Below are positions 35,346 to 43,507 of a stretch of 64,000 bases of DNA, piece by piece (the first letter of the stretch is position 1; each line of letters opens with the position of its first letter). The translations under genes and the position numbers were made by a program. Origin of the DNA: Micromonospora inaquosa. GTDB lineage: Bacteria > Actinomycetota > Actinomycetes > Mycobacteriales > Micromonosporaceae. The notes under the pieces are model-generated. The model was not told the origin of the DNA. It worked only from the letters and a program-made list of their open reading frames with translations, and made no database searches. Where the stretch lies: NCBI RefSeq assembly GCF_003857055.1, contig NZ_QGSZ01000217.1:88410-152409 (forward strand), written 5' to 3'.

Positions 35346-35371
35346 GTCGTTTCCTCCGGATGAGACGGTGT

Positions 35372-35664
35372 TCATCGCAGGGTGAGGGGGGTTGCGGACT
35401 TGACGCGGGAAACGGTGCGCTCGGCCGCGTCGATTCGACTGGCGGTATCGACCACCAGCCGGACGCGGTCGGCCAGGATGACGCGGTATCCGACGACCGA
35501 GTCGCCGGTCCCGCCGACGAGCTGGTGCAGCGGATGCGATGAACAAAGTTGGACCGCGGGTTGATCAGGGTCACGGTCGCGTCGGCGCGCTGAGCCAGGC
35601 GGTTGGCCGCCATGACGCCGGCGTATCCACCGCCAACCACGACCACGCTGATGTTCTCCGTCAT
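35372..35664 (-). pseudogene. Broken NDH-2-type NAD(P)/FAD oxidoreductase (N-terminal remnant)
   Basis: Starts MTENISVVVVGGGYAGVMAA (Rossmann GxGxxG) with a ribosome site, and aligns with the first about 97 residues of the intact gene at 36786-38003. After INPRSNFVHRIR the frame is lost; a one-base deletion near 35530 is indicated because the next frame resumes with LHQLVGGT, the equivalent of LHQLAAGR in the intact copy. The resumed frame stops at 35372, where the intact protein continues with a nucleotide-binding strand. About 300 C-terminal residues are missing. Confidence 0.88.
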
Positions 35665-35728
35665 GGTGTCTCCCTCGTTGTCGGCGTTCGGCCACAAGAC
35701 ACCGCCTGAGGGGCTCGCATAACAGCGC

Positions 35729-35742
35729 GTGAGCCGGGTCAC
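35729..35742 (-). promoter_or_regulatory. Crp-like inverted repeat upstream of the broken oxidoreductase
   Basis: On the minus strand the site reads GTGACCCGGCTCAC (GTGA/TCAC arms), 65 bp before the pseudogene start. A matching site lies at the same distance before the intact paralogue (38078-38093). It resembles the Streptomyces Crp consensus GTG-N6-GNCAC with one mismatch. Confidence 0.5.
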
Positions 35743-35813
35743 TCGCCGCGCGCACGCCCGACGTTTGGCAAGTAGCCGGCCGACAGGTGGTCACCGACGG
35801 AGTCGGCGTCGGG

Positions 35814-36776
35814 TCACCACTGGGTGATGAGCGGCGGGTCCGGTTCGTGCTGCCGCCAGGCTTCGGTGAGGCGGGCGAGGCGGGTTGGGGCGGCGATGCC
35901 GCGGACGGTTGCGATCTTGCCGTTGGTGATGTCGAACGTCACGGCGCCGACGACCTGGTCGCCGAGCACGAAGAGGATGGCGGGGGCGCCGTTGACAAGC
36001 GCGTAGTGGATGGCGGGCGTGCCGCCGGCAAGTCGCCGTTTCGCGGGTGTGGGTGTGAAGCCGGCCCGTGCGACGGCGGCGACGCGCTGCGGTGTGTCGT
36101 ACTGCAGCAGCGTCTCGGTCAGGCCGGCGCCGTCGGAGATTGCGGTCGCGTCGTCGGTGAGCAGCGCCACCAGCCGTTCGGTGCGGCCCGAGGAGGCGGC
36201 GGCGAGGAATTCCTCGACGATCCTGCGGGCAACGGCCGCGTCGACTTCGCCGCCGCGGCGACGCGCGGCGGTTATGCGGCGCCGGGCCCGGTGGAGGTGC
36301 TGCTGGCTTGCGGACTCGGTGATGTCGAGGATCTCGGCGATCTCGGAGTGGCGGTAGGAGAATGCTTCGCGCAGGAGGTAGACGGCCCGCTCGAGGGGTG
36401 ACAGGCGCTCCATGAGAACCAGCACGGCCAGTGAGACCGATTCGCGCTGCTGGACAGTGTCGGCCGGGCCGAGCATCGGGTCGCCGTCGAGGAGCGGGTC
36501 GGGCAGCCAGGTGCCTACGGTGCGTTCGCGACGGGCTTGTGCCGAGCGGAGCCGATCGAGGCACAGGTTGGTAACGACCTTGATCAGCCATGCTTCCGGC
36601 ACCTTGATCCGCTGCCGGTCGGCGGCCTGCCAGCGCAGGAACGCATCCTGCACGGCGTCTTCGACGTCGGCGGCGGAGCCCAGCATGCGATAGGCCAGCG
36701 AGACCAGCCGGTTCCGGCTGGCCTCGAACCGGCTGGTGTCGAAGCGATCGGTGGCGCTGCTGTCCACGGGGCCCAC
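35814..36776 (-). CDS. ECF41/SigJ-type sigma factor with SnoaL-like C-terminal domain
   Basis: 320 aa. Sigma region 2 (NRLVSLAYRMLGSAADVEDA, WLIKVVTNLCLDRLRSAQ), then the ECF41-type linker GTWLPDPLLDGDP, region 4 (LSPLERAVYLLREAFSYRH, helix-turn-helix IAEILDITESASQQHLHRAR), then a SnoaL/NTF2-like domain (about 205-320). In ECF41 sigma factors (established) this C-terminal domain controls activity in place of a separate anti-sigma factor. ECF41 genes usually sit beside a carboxymuconolactone decarboxylase, oxidoreductase or epimerase; here an NDH-2-type oxidoreductase is 9 bp upstream and an epimerase follows farther up, both on the same strand. Confidence 0.93.
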   Translation of the reverse strand: MGPVDSSATDRFDTSRFEASRNRLVSLAYRMLGSAADVEDAVQDAFLRWQAADRQRIKVPEAWLIKVVTNLCLDRLRSAQARRERTVGTWLPDPLLDGDPMLGPADTVQQRESVSLAVLVLMERLSPLERAVYLLREAFSYRHSEIAEILDITESASQQHLHRARRRITAARRRGGEVDAAVARRIVEEFLAAASSGRTERLVALLTDDATAISDGAGLTETLLQYDTPQRVAAVARAGFTPTPAKRRLAGGTPAIHYALVNGAPAILFVLGDQVVGAVTFDITNGKIATVRGIAAPTRLARLTEAWRQHEPDPPLITQW

Positions 36777-36785
36777 CCTAGGCGG

Positions 36786-38003
36786 CTACGCGACAGCCTT
36801 CTCGGCGGACGCATTCGGCGCGGTGGCCAGGCGGTGCTTGCGCTTGGGCACGCCGAAGGTCGGGTGCGAGATGGTCCACAGCGCCATCCTGTTGATGCCC
36901 TCCTTGACCAATGCAGACGTCCGACCGCCCATGTACCTCGGCGTTGCTTGCCCTTCGTCGTCGACCGTCTGCAGCATCCCGTCCCGCCGCCCGAGGGTGA
37001 TGTAGTTGTACGTGTAGACCAGCTTGGTATTCGCAATCTTACGGCTGGTCAGGCGTCCCACGATCGCGTCCACGGCCTGCCGGCCAGTGAAGCCGGCTGA
37101 ACCGCAAGACATCGGCAGTGGCCGGCCGTTGTCGCCGACGGCGTAGACGCTGTCGCCCACGGCGTAGACGTTCGGGTGCGAGACCGACCGCATGGTGCGA
37201 TCGACGACGATCTGACCGTTCTCAGTGACCTCCACCCCGCCGGCGGCGGCGATCGGATTGACCGCGAACCCGGCGGTCCACACGGTCGCGTCGGACGCCA
37301 GGGCGGTGCCGTCGGCGCAGAGCACCCGCGTCGCTTCGACGGCTTCGACGCTGGTGTGCTCCAGGACAGTGATGCTCAGCCGGTCGCATGCCTGGCGCAG
37401 GTGGCTGCGGGCTCCAGCGGAAAGCCGGGCGCCCAGCTCGCTGCGGGCGACCAGCGCCACCGACAGGCCGGGCCGGGACTCGGCGATCTCGGTGGCGCTC
37501 TCGATGCCGGTCAACCCGTCACCGACGACCACCACACGCCCACCTCCGCCCCGCCTGCCCAGGCTGCCCAGGCGCTCGCGCAGGCGCAGCGCCGAGGGCC
37601 GGCCGGCAACATCGAAGGCGTGTTCGGCCACGCCGGGGACGCCACGGTCATCGACGCGGCTGCCGAGCGCGTAGACAAGCGTGTCGTAGCCGAGCTCGCC
37701 GCTGCCGCTGCCGCTGCCGCCGCCGTCGGCGTCGGCGACGGCAACGACCTGGCGCTCGGGGTCGACGGCGGTGACACGGGCCAGGCGCAACCGGATCCCC
37801 GTGCCCGCGAACGCGTCAGCGAGCTTCAGAGCCTCGATCTCCCGACCGGCCGCGAGCTGGTGCAACCGCATCCGCTCGACGAAGTCCGGCTCGGCGTTGA
37901 CCACGGTGATCTCGGTGTCCGCCCGGGACAGCCGGCGGGCCAGGTTCCCGGCTACGTAGGCCCCGGCATAGCCGGCGCCGAGGACCACGATGCGGTGCTT
38001 CAT
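36786..38003 (-). CDS. NDH-2-like NAD(P)/FAD-dependent oxidoreductase
   Basis: 405 aa. FAD-binding GAGYAG (GxGxxG) at the N-terminus, second Rossmann motif VVVVGDGLTGIESATE for NAD(P)H, and the FAD C-terminal motif NVYAVGDS. Type II NADH dehydrogenase-like family, with a C-terminal membrane-contact region (YTYNYITLGRRDGMLQ). Oddities: a Gly/Ser insert (ADGGGSGSGSGE, about 97-108) and an in-frame near-repeat VYAVGDSVYAVGD. Probably co-transcribed with the ECF41 sigma gene (9-bp gap) and likely its target. ATG at 38003 follows a CAGGAG site. Confidence 0.92.
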   Translation of the reverse strand: MKHRIVVLGAGYAGAYVAGNLARRLSRADTEITVVNAEPDFVERMRLHQLAAGREIEALKLADAFAGTGIRLRLARVTAVDPERQVVAVADADGGGSGSGSGELGYDTLVYALGSRVDDRGVPGVAEHAFDVAGRPSALRLRERLGSLGRRGGGGRVVVVGDGLTGIESATEIAESRPGLSVALVARSELGARLSAGARSHLRQACDRLSITVLEHTSVEAVEATRVLCADGTALASDATVWTAGFAVNPIAAAGGVEVTENGQIVVDRTMRSVSHPNVYAVGDSVYAVGDNGRPLPMSCGSAGFTGRQAVDAIVGRLTSRKIANTKLVYTYNYITLGRRDGMLQTVDDEGQATPRYMGGRTSALVKEGINRMALWTISHPTFGVPKRKHRLATAPNASAEKAVA

Positions 38004-38077
38004 GTGTTGCTCCTGTCGGTTGCCTTGCTCTCGGTGAGTTGAGCGGAGCGGCGCCCCGATTACTGACAGGAACTGCA

Positions 38078-38093
38078 TGTGGCATGGGTCACA
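38078..38093 (-). promoter_or_regulatory. Crp-like inverted repeat upstream of the oxidoreductase
   Basis: On the minus strand TGTGACCCATGCCACA, fitting GTG-N6-GNCAC (Streptomyces Crp consensus) and one mismatch from TGTGA-N6-TCACA. It lies 75 bp before the oxidoreductase ATG. The equivalent site precedes the broken paralogue. Confidence 0.5.
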
Positions 38094-38170
38094 GAGTGGC
38101 AGGACCGCCGCCCAACGGTGGGGATCCACTGACCGCCACCAGCGCATCGGCGGGACGCGGACGAATCGGC

Positions 38171-38866
38171 TCAGGTCTTGGCGAGTGCTTCGCGGCGGAT
38201 CCACTGGAGCAGGGTGGGGTTGTCGACGGTGGTGATGACGCTGACGGTGGTACGGAAGTAGCGGTCGTCGTTCAGCGTGGCCAGCATGCTCGCGGCCAGG
38301 TCCGCACGGGCGGTGAACCTGCCGTCGGCGTGGCCCTCGACGAGGGCGTAGTCGGTGGGCGACGGCAGGTGGTAGAGCCCGTTCGGGCGCACGATCGTCC
38401 AGTCCAGATCGCTGGCGCGGACTAGCGCCTCCATCCGTCGCATGTCGTCGTACAGCGTTTTACCCAGCACCCGCGTCACGTATGGCAGTAGGACTCGGTT
38501 GAACAAAAACCCGCCATCGGAGTACGAGTGCGGGGCGACCCCGGTTGAGCTGACCACCGAGAGGCGACACACCCGATGCCGATCCATCGCGGCGACTATA
38601 TTGGCCACTCCACGCGAGTAGGTGCTGATCGGTTTCTTCCCAGCGGGCACCCCGAGCGCCGACATCACCGCATCCCGCTCCGCGACCGCGGCGTCGACGG
38701 CCATCGGGTCGAGTACGTCGGCACCGACTACCTCGAGGCAATCATGGTGCAGCGGGAACGAGTCCGGCTGCCGGGTGACCGCGGCGACCTGATGCCCGGC
38801 GGCGAGTGCCTGGCCGGTGAGCAGGCGGCCGGTGGGACCGTTGGCTCCAAAGACTGTGATACGCAT
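38171..38866 (-). CDS. NAD(P)H-binding epimerase/reductase-like protein (atypical SDR)
   Basis: 231 aa. N-terminal MRITVFGANGPTGRLLTGQA carries the GxxGxxG dinucleotide motif of NmrA/YwnB-type atypical short-chain dehydrogenases. Later landmarks: VVSSTGVA, DWTIVRPNGLYHLPSP and FTARADLAASML, all typical of this group (PF13460). No classical YxxxK pair, so the reaction is uncertain; some members are redox sensors rather than enzymes. ATG at 38866 follows AGGAGA. Fits the oxidoreductase/epimerase company of ECF41 sigma genes. Confidence 0.9.
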   Translation of the reverse strand: MRITVFGANGPTGRLLTGQALAAGHQVAAVTRQPDSFPLHHDCLEVVGADVLDPMAVDAAVAERDAVMSALGVPAGKKPISTYSRGVANIVAAMDRHRVCRLSVVSSTGVAPHSYSDGGFLFNRVLLPYVTRVLGKTLYDDMRRMEALVRASDLDWTIVRPNGLYHLPSPTDYALVEGHADGRFTARADLAASMLATLNDDRYFRTTVSVITTVDNPTLLQWIRREALAKT

Positions 38867-38885
38867 GACGACTCTCCTTCCTTGG

Positions 38886-39143
38886 TTACGACATCTCCTG
38901 GTGAACGGGCCGGGAAGCTGCGCGCAGCGGGCCGAGTGTCTGCGCCCCGCCAGCAGCTCGTCCCGACCTTGCCTCCAGCCCGTCCGTAACAACCGCCTCG
39001 GCGGCCAACCGCGCCAGCAGGCCCAGCTTGGCGGCGCCTGTCGTCGTCGCCGTCACCTCGTGGCCACGCGCCACCAACTGCGGCACCAGCCGCCGCCCCA
39101 ACACTCCGGCCCCGCCCGCCACGAACATCCGCACAACCAGCAC
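38886..39143 (-). pseudogene. Truncated NAD-dependent epimerase (N-terminal remnant)
   Basis: Reads VLVVRMFVAGGAGVLGRRLV ... PQLVARGHEVTATTTGAAKL and LARLAAEAVVTDGLEA, the first about 55 residues of an extended-SDR epimerase (GxxGxxG motif). Beyond that the similarity ends and the frame runs to a stop at 38886 without further family motifs. The rest of the gene (about 250 residues) is absent. A second enzyme of the same kind as the intact gene just downstream, mirroring the oxidoreductase duplication. Confidence 0.75.
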
Positions 39144-39708
39144 CCTTCCCCGACGTAACTTCCTGTCTCCGCTATCGAGACGAGACAGCGTGGCCGGTCT
39201 GTGACATGCGGACGCGAGATGGCGGGAAGAAGATCGTCGACAGCGCCGCCTGCGGCGGACCTGAAATAGGTCCGGCTGCCCGCTGGCCCAGGACCGGTCG
39301 TCCCGGAATCGCGTTTCCGGGACGACCGCCAAGGGACGTATCGAACTCGCCCTGGTCGGTGACGTCGGCGGCGAGGCGATCGGGGCGATTGCACCAGGTC
39401 GTCTCCGGTTGATAGAGCCGACGGTCGATCACAGCTCGCCCGGGGTGAGACGTAGGCCAGGAACTGTCAACACCGCGACCTGGCTGTTCTCCACACGGCC
39501 GGCGGTGCCGTGTCTTGCCGCTCACCCGGATCGAGCACACGGCCTTATTCCAGGAAGCCGTCTCGGCGGCGACCGATGGGTGACATCGTCGGTCGACCGT
39601 ATGCGGACTTCCAAACTGAGGCCCGCATCGGGGTTTCCGCGTCCGCGCCGCGCTTCTACGAAGGCAAAGAATTGATCATCGAGCATCGGAGCGGCGGCAA
39701 GAGGCACC
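39144..39708. other. Scar region without intact genes
   Basis: 565 bp with no complete gene. It contains a strong hairpin at 39296-39327 and a smaller one at 39257-39273. A plus-strand stretch near 39580-39700 reads DIVGRPYADFQTEARIGVSA and KELIIEHRSGGK, which looks protein-like but has no credible start and no family I can name. Probably debris from insertions and deletions. Confidence 0.55.
39296..39327. terminator. Perfect 13-bp hairpin
   Basis: GGTCGTCCCGGAA at 39296-39308 pairs fully with 39315-39327 across a 6-base loop. It may terminate the lost gene on either side. No gene ends next to it now. Confidence 0.55.
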
Positions 39709-39869
39709 TTCACCAGGAGCCTGGAACGCGACCGCGACGCCGTGAACGCCGCGCTCACGCTTCCCTACAGCAACGGCCCCACCGAAGGCGTCAACACCAA
39801 GACCAAACGGATCGCACGTCAAACGAGCGGGGCTTCACCCAGCTCCGCCACTCCATCCTCCTCGGATAG
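39709..39869 (+). pseudogene. ISL3-type transposase C-terminal remnant
   Basis: Reads LERDRDAVNAALTLPYSNGP, then TEGVNTKTKRIARQ, the hallmark C-terminus of ISL3-family (IS204/IS1001/IS1165) transposases. After that the frame shifts; the expected ending is found in another frame as ERGFTQLRHSILLG. Only about 50 residues remain and no terminal inverted repeats are evident. Confidence 0.85.
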
Positions 39870-39925
39870 CAGCATCCTCCGTCACCACCGAAAGCGAGAC
39901 AGGGCCGTTCGTACGAAACAGGCCC

Positions 39926-39955
39926 TTGCGGGGCGGTTGAACAAGTGTTTAATCT
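39926..39955 (+). promoter_or_regulatory. Promoter with overlapping operator for the TetR gene
   Basis: TTGCGG (39926-39931) and TAATCT (39950-39955) have an 18-bp spacer; the ATG at 39962 is 6 bases after the -10, so the message is probably leaderless. TTGAACAAGTGTTTAA (39937-39952), a 7-bp inverted repeat with one mismatch, fills the spacer and is a likely autorepression site. Confidence 0.55.
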
Positions 39956-39961
39956 GGTGTC

Positions 39962-40654
39962 ATGGCGTCGGAGGGCGTGGGATCTGGGGGGAACGGTGGG
40001 GAGTTCGCCACCGTGAGCCGGATCCGTGACGCCGCTATTGCGCGGTTCGCCCGCGACGGCTTCCAAGTGGGGTTGCGGACCGTCGCCGCCGACGCTGGCG
40101 TAACCGCTGGCCTGGTGATCCATCATTTCGGTTCGAAGGACGAGCTTCGTCTCGCCTGTGATGAGCATGTGCTGGAAACCCTGCGCCAGGAGAAGACCAA
40201 GACGCTGACCGACGGCACGGGGACGATGCTGCTGGCGCAGATGGCCGAGGTGGAGCGGTTGGCGCCAATGGTGCGGTACCTGCTGCGCAGCATGCAGGCC
40301 GGTGGCGAGTTGGCGCTGAAGCTGATCGAGAACATGATCGCCGACGCGGAGCAGTACCTGTCAGCGGGTGAGGCGGCGGGAGTGGTCCGGCCCAGCCGGG
40401 ACCGGGCCGCCCGCACGCGGTATCTGGCCTATCAGGCGACGGGCAGCATGGTGCTGTGGTTCACGCTGCACGGTGCCGACGCGGAGCCAGCGGAGTTCGC
40501 CGCTCTGTTCCGCCGGTATATCGAGGATCTCGCGCTGCCTGCCCTTGAGTTGTTCACGCAGGGTTTGCTGGTCGACCGGTCGATGCACGATGAGTACCTG
40601 ATGTACGTGCCGGATCCGCCGTGCGCAGGCGACGCAGACAGCATAGCGAGCTAG
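39962..40654 (+). CDS. TetR-family regulator
   Basis: 230 aa. N-terminal helix-turn-helix IRDAAIARFARDGFQVGLRT then AADAGVTAGLVIHHFGSKDE, and an all-helical ligand domain. A TetR_C-like region with MVLWFTLHG and AALFRRYIEDLALPALELF. No ribosome site; probable leaderless start at ATG 39962, with a palindrome in the promoter. It precedes an ABC ATPase and permease on the same strand (107-bp gap), the standard arrangement of a drug-exporter operon and its repressor. Confidence 0.93.
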   Translation: MASEGVGSGGNGGEFATVSRIRDAAIARFARDGFQVGLRTVAADAGVTAGLVIHHFGSKDELRLACDEHVLETLRQEKTKTLTDGTGTMLLAQMAEVERLAPMVRYLLRSMQAGGELALKLIENMIADAEQYLSAGEAAGVVRPSRDRAARTRYLAYQATGSMVLWFTLHGADAEPAEFAALFRRYIEDLALPALELFTQGLLVDRSMHDEYLMYVPDPPCAGDADSIAS

Positions 40655-40761
40655 TGCCACCACGCCCCGGCGTGGCCTCTTTCCTCCGCGAATCCGCGTG
40701 ATCGACCACATCAGAACCCCAGGCTGCCCTGGGCTCTCTCCTCAAGACGAGGTTTACGACG

Positions 40762-41676
40762 ATGACCGCTGCAATCGACATTCATCACATCGAAAAGTCA
40801 TTCGGCAGGGTGCGGGCGCTGGACGGACTGGACCTTCAGGTCGAGACCGGCAGCGTGCACGGTTTCCTCGGGCCCAATAGCGCCGGTAAGTCCACCACCA
40901 TCCGGATCCTGCTCGGGCTGCTGCGCGCCGACGCCGGCCGGGCCAGGATGCTCGGTGGTGACCCGTGGGCGGACGCGGTGCCCCTGCACCGCCGGCTCGC
41001 GTACGTCCCCGGCGATGTGGAGCTGTGGCCCAGCCTGACCGGCGGCGAGGCGATCGACCTGTTCGCTCGCCTGCGCGGCGGCACCGACCCGGTTCGCCGC
41101 GACGAGCTGTGCCAGCGTTTCGACCTGGATCCGAGTAGGAAGGGCCGCACGTACTCCAAGGGCAACCGGCAGAAGGTGGCCCTGATCGCGGCGCTGGCCA
41201 GCGATGTCGAGCTGCTCCTGCTCGACGAGCCCACCGCCGGGCTGGACCCGCTGATGGAAGCGGTGTTCCAGGAGTGCATCCGCGAGGCGAAGGACGCCGG
41301 CCGTACGGTCCTGCTGTCCAGCCACATCCTCGCCCAGGTCGAGGTGCTCGCCGACCAGATCTCGATCATCCGCCAAGGCAGAATCGTCGAGACGGGCTCG
41401 CTGGCCGACCTGCGGCACCTGACCCGTACCTCGGTCGACGCGATCACCGACCGACCGGTCGACGCCCTCGCCGGCCTGCCCGGCGTGCACGGCCTGCGGT
41501 CCGAGGACGGCCACGTCCGCTTCGAGGTCGACGGCGACCACCTCGCCGCCGTGGTACGCCACCTCGGCGACCTAGACGTACAGGGGCTGACTGTCCGGCC
41601 GCCGACGCTGGAGCAACTGCTGCTACGTCATTACGGCAACCAGCTTGCGCACAACGGTGCGGCGGAGGTGGCGTGA
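40762..41676 (+). CDS. ABC exporter ATP-binding protein with variant Walker A
   Basis: 304 aa. DrrA/CcmA-type ATPase: Walker [11 protein letters not shown]-loop region [16 protein letters not shown], signature YSKGNRQKV, Walker [15 protein letters not shown]-loop SSHIL. Two departures from the usual: Ser replaces the fourth-position Gly of GPNGAGKST, and the signature lacks the LSGGQ form (shared by this exporter subgroup). The C-terminal domain (about 220-304) is typical of antibiotic exporters. ATG follows a GAGG site. Coupled to the permease by a TGATG junction. Confidence 0.93.
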   Translation: MTAAIDIHHIEKSFGRVRALDGLDLQVETGSVHGFLGPNSAGKSTTIRILLGLLRADAGRARMLGGDPWADAVPLHRRLAYVPGDVELWPSLTGGEAIDLFARLRGGTDPVRRDELCQRFDLDPSRKGRTYSKGNRQKVALIAALASDVELLLLDEPTAGLDPLMEAVFQECIREAKDAGRTVLLSSHILAQVEVLADQISIIRQGRIVETGSLADLRHLTRTSVDAITDRPVDALAGLPGVHGLRSEDGHVRFEVDGDHLAAVVRHLGDLDVQGLTVRPPTLEQLLLRHYGNQLAHNGAAEVA

Positions 41677-43334
41677 TGACTGCGGCGACGGTCAGCCGCC
41701 CGGTGCACGTCGGTGTCAGCGGAGGCAGCGTCAGCACCGGAACCGGCACGCTCCTGCGGTTCATGCTGCGCCGCGACCGGATCCGCTTCCCCGCGTGGAC
41801 GCTCGGGCTGACGCTGCTCATGACGTACTTCGCCACCGCACTGGACACTCTCGTCCAGAGCCCGGAGGACCTGGAGGGACTGACAGCGTTCTCCGGCAGC
41901 CCGGCCGGCGCGCTGTTCGGCGGACCCGGCTTCGGCTTCGACGACCTGACCCTCGAACGGTTCCTCGCCGGCCAGTACGGCCTCTACGTGGCCATCGGCG
42001 CCGGCCTGATGGGCCTACTCACCGTCGTGCGGCACACCCGTACCGAGGAGCGTTCCGGCCGAGCCGAACTGATTCGGGCCAACGTGGTCGGCCGGCACGC
42101 CCAACTCACCGCCGCGCTGACCCTCACCGCCGCGATGGCGATACTGGTCGCGCTGCTGATCGGCGCGACGCTGACCGGCCGCGGCTTCGACGCGGCCGGG
42201 TCCATGCTGTTCGGTGCCTCCGTCGGCGCGGTGGCCCTCGCCTTCGCCGGCATCGCCGCGGTCACCGTCCAGATGTCGGAGTATCCGCGAGCGGCCTCCG
42301 GCATGGCCGGCGCCGCACTCGGTGCCGCGTTCGTACTGCGTGGACTGGGTGATATGGCGACGGTCCAGGGCAGCGGGCCGTCGTGGCTGTCCTGGCTGTC
42401 GCCGATCGGCTGGTCGCAGCAGACCGCAGCGTACGTCCACAACCGCTGGTGGCCACTGGCCATCTCGCTGACCTTCGCGGCGGCGACCGCCACCACCGCC
42501 TACGTCCTGTCGGCGCGCCGGGACTTCGGCGCCGGCCTGGTGCCGTCCCGACCGGGATCGCCGCGCGCCGCGACCTGGCTGGCCGGTCCGTTCGCGCTCG
42601 CGTTCCGGCTGCACCGGGCGAGCCTGATCGGCTGGAGCGCGGCGCTGCTAGTCGCGGGCCTCGCCTACGGGTCGTTCACCCAGCCCCTGCTCGACGGCTT
42701 CGAGAACGCACCCGAGGACCTGCTCGCCGTCATGGGCGGATCGGAAGACCTGCTCGACGGCTACCTCGGCATGATGGGCCTGACCATGGCGCTCGCCGTC
42801 GGTGTCTATGTGGTGCTCGCCGTCCAGACGCTACGCGCCGAGGAAACCGAGGGACGCACAGAACCCGTGCTCGCCACCTCGGTCAGCAGGACCGTCTGGC
42901 TCGGCAGTCATGTCGCCGTCGCGGCGCTCGGCGTACCGTGGCTGCTGCTCGTCGGCGGCCTCGGTGTGGGCCTCGGAGCCTCGGTGAGCACCGGCGAGGC
43001 AGGGCTGATCGGTGATGTGCTGCTCGGGCACGTCGCCCACACGCCAGCGGTCTGGCTGATCCTCGCCGCGACCGCCTTTCTCTACGCGGCAGTCCCGCGT
43101 TTGCTGCCGGCGATCTGGGTCGTGGTCGGCTATGGCCTGATCGCCGGCTACTTCGCCCCGATCCTCGACATCCCGGCGGCCGCTCTACGCCTGTCACCGT
43201 TCGAGCACGTCGGGGACTACCCCTTGGAGGACATCAGCGGTGTCGCGGTTGTGATGCTGACCCTGCTTGTCGGTGTGCTGCTCCAGGCCGCCGTGATCGT
43301 GTTCCGCCGCCGGGACCTCGGCACCGGCACGTGA
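41676..43334 (+). CDS. ABC exporter permease (two fused ABC-2-like halves)
   Basis: 552 aa with about 12 membrane helices in two similar halves. The first half begins FMLRRDRIRFPAWTLGLTLL and the second LHRASLIGWSAALLVAGLAY. This matches the large polyketide/antibiotic-exporter permeases of actinobacteria (Pfam ABC2_membrane-like). The ATG shares a base with the ATPase stop (TGATG). Together with the ATPase it would export a hydrophobic compound; the TetR gene upstream probably senses it. Confidence 0.92.
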   Translation: MTAATVSRPVHVGVSGGSVSTGTGTLLRFMLRRDRIRFPAWTLGLTLLMTYFATALDTLVQSPEDLEGLTAFSGSPAGALFGGPGFGFDDLTLERFLAGQYGLYVAIGAGLMGLLTVVRHTRTEERSGRAELIRANVVGRHAQLTAALTLTAAMAILVALLIGATLTGRGFDAAGSMLFGASVGAVALAFAGIAAVTVQMSEYPRAASGMAGAALGAAFVLRGLGDMATVQGSGPSWLSWLSPIGWSQQTAAYVHNRWWPLAISLTFAAATATTAYVLSARRDFGAGLVPSRPGSPRAATWLAGPFALAFRLHRASLIGWSAALLVAGLAYGSFTQPLLDGFENAPEDLLAVMGGSEDLLDGYLGMMGLTMALAVGVYVVLAVQTLRAEETEGRTEPVLATSVSRTVWLGSHVAVAALGVPWLLLVGGLGVGLGASVSTGEAGLIGDVLLGHVAHTPAVWLILAATAFLYAAVPRLLPAIWVVVGYGLIAGYFAPILDIPAAALRLSPFEHVGDYPLEDISGVAVVMLTLLVGVLLQAAVIVFRRRDLGTGT

Positions 43335-43340
43335 GACCGT

Positions 43341-43382
43341 CCAGGGGCCGCCGAGGCGATATCAACGCTCAGTGGCCCCTGG
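43341..43382. terminator. Hairpin after the exporter operon
   Basis: CCAGGGGCC at 43341-43349 and GGCCCCTGG at 43374-43382 (perfect 9-bp arms, 24-base loop), 6 bp after the permease stop. Confidence 0.55.
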
Positions 43383-43451
43383 AACTCGCGCAGAGGCTGA
43401 AGATCAGCATGTGCGGGCGTTGTAGGCGGCCCAGTAAGGGCAAACGCGATC

Positions 43452-43507
43452 TTAGAGCGTTTTTGGGATGTGTGTTGGTCGGGCGTGCCGCACAGTGGGT
43501 GCGATCG
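43452..43507 (+). repeat. Solitary IS end matching the IS at 46094-47032
   Basis: TTAGAGCGTTTTTGGGATGT and the following bases to GTGGGTGCGATCG match the transposase-proximal end of the IS5-type element (right-hand end, read on the minus strand from 47032) with about ten differences. No transposase follows it, so it is a decayed or truncated copy. It points inward, toward the full element. Confidence 0.8.

Noticed and set aside
36784..38042. ECF41 promoter of the TGTCACA-CGTC type before the oxidoreductase or epimerase
   Set aside because: A TGTCAG is present upstream of the oxidoreductase but no CGTC at proper spacing was seen, so I do not claim it.
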